The notes below the pieces were generated by a model. It did no database searches and was not told the DNA's origin. It saw only the letters and a program-made list of their open reading frames with translations. DNA of 64,000 bases from Anaerobiospirillum succiniciproducens DSM 6400 (GTDB lineage: Bacteria > Pseudomonadota > Gammaproteobacteria > Enterobacterales > Succinivibrionaceae). Below are positions 63,160-64,000 of this stretch, in pieces (position 1 is the stretch's first letter; each line of letters opens with the position of its first letter). The DNA lies in NCBI RefSeq assembly GCF_000482845.1, contig NZ_AXWV01000001.1, positions 62,001 through 126,000 of the forward strand, given 5' to 3'. A program made the position numbers and the translations under genes.

Positions 63160-63292
63160 ATGATTATTGACCGTCCGGAGTGGCGTACAAAAATGATTAG
63201 TGGCCGTCAGGTGCGGCGTACCAAGGATGATTAGTGATCGTAAGGAGTGGCGTACAACTATGATTAATGTTCGCTAGGAGCGGTGTGCAGCT
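63160..63292. repeat. 33-bp imperfect tandem repeat, 4 units
   Basis: atgatta.tg..cgt..gg..(t/c)gg(c/t)gt units start at 63160, 63193, 63227 and 63260 (33, 34 and 33 bp apart). Confidence 0.85.
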
Positions 63293-64000
63293 AAGACATA
63301 GCCAAGGCTAAAAAACAAAGACAAAGCCATAGCAGGTAGCAATCTGCACTGTCACTGATGTTGGTCTTGGGCAAGGCCTAACGTAGGCATAGACGTAACT
63401 AAGCAACTGCAAAGCGCAATGGCCTAAGGAAGATTAGCCTGCTTAAAACGAGCAAGCTTATGGCTTTGGAAAGAAGGTGAGTAGCTGCAGTTGCTTAATC
63501 ATGTGCTTTATCATGAGTGGATTAGGATAGTAAGATCTGAGCATAGCCTTTGGGCACATACATGGGTCTTAGCAAAGTGATGGCTGTTACTTGCTGCAAG
63601 GATGGTGGCTAGGCAAGATGAAGTGGCCATGACTTAATACATGGATGCGCCACATGTGTTTTGCCTCTGTGGTATGAACTGCTCCACAGCTTGGTCATGC
63701 GATATGAGAGATCGTAGATCGCCGAGTCAAAGAAGTAAGAATTAGCGCGTAAAGTGTGAGGTGGCGTATAGTTTGAACAGGCAAACGCTCATTGCAAGCA
63801 CTCAAGCAAGATCATTGATTAGATCAAAGCTGTATAATGTGCACTGCAAAAAAAGCCTGGGGACTAGTTAAGATTTGGTCGTAGGCTTAGCCTTTAGTAG
63901 CACGCAAGCGTCAGTCTAAGCTAGGCACTAAAGGCAAGGATGCAGTATCAAGCTGCATAATTAATTGCTAAAGGGCATTGTGCTTTTTAGGCAAATTATC
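63293..64000. other. Non-coding end of the window
   Basis: No gene is supported. A promoter-like TATAAT lies at about 63834-63839, directly after the small palindrome TTGAT-TAG-ATCAA. It may drive a gene or RNA beyond the window. Confidence 0.4.

Overview
The window looks like chromosome of a host-associated, probably anaerobic gammaproteobacterium. The E. coli-type DgkA, TadA, TruA, TctA/B/C and NfsB-like proteins, the split arginine genes, a secreted sialidase, and an anaerobic sulfatase with its radical-SAM maturase suggest a gut or mucosal member of the Succinivibrionaceae (Anaerobiospirillum/Succinivibrio-like). That placement is inference from protein character. Two habits recur. Enzymes carry added Ala/Lys/Pro/Gln-rich low-complexity arms. 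The spacers are long and hold short, imperfect tandem repeats whose period and sequence differ at every locus.

Layout. 0.4-3.4 kb: folE, a GT2 glycosyltransferase, truA. 3.7-11.9 kb: arginine biosynthesis (argE on the minus strand; argC, argB, a single-domain argA and argD on the plus strand), with unusually wide gaps and a structured leader before argC. 12-15.3 kb: a GATC-dense spacer with a candidate sRNA, dgkA, and tadA embedded in a large fusion protein. 15.5-23.2 kb: a giant AAA-ATPase-like/PD-(D/E)XK-like protein divided by one in-frame amber codon. 24-26.5 kb: a sialidase with a C-terminal beta-barrel-like region. 26.7-27 kb: two identical tRNA-Cys genes. 27.4-36 kb: xseA with a long disordered N-terminal arm, then a 1776-residue protein that may be a divergent TerB_N/TerB_C protein. 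36.4-39.5 kb: a small secreted protein, a TauE/SafE permease and a Crp-like regulator. 39.8-47 kb (minus strand): the sulfatase maturase, a Cys-type sulfatase and a TctCBA tripartite carboxylate transporter. 47.7-50.5 kb: an unknown 509-residue protein, an IS transposase remnant and an AT-rich foreign-looking gene. 51-54.6 kb: a membrane metallophosphoesterase and a GT4 glycosyltransferase behind a very structured leader. 55-57.9 kb: a C5 DNA methyltransferase, a GATC-rich island, an unknown 147-residue protein, then about 620 nt of dense hairpins ending in a strong terminator. 58.7-62.5 kb: a nitroreductase, a MATE efflux pump and a MarR regulator. The last 1.5 kb is non-coding.

How the genes fit together. 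The sialidase, the sulfatase with its maturase, and perhaps TctCBA fit foraging on sialylated and sulfated host glycans. MarR and MATE form a likely regulator-efflux pair. The arg genes cover the pathway from glutamate to ornithine. The most novel material is non-coding: the possible large RNA at 57.2-57.8 kb, the long-hairpin leader at 52.7-52.9 kb, the sRNA-like unit at 12.55-12.72 kb and the argC leader. The amber-split giant is the most unusual protein locus. All RNA structures were paired by eye from the sequence and have not been tested by covariation.
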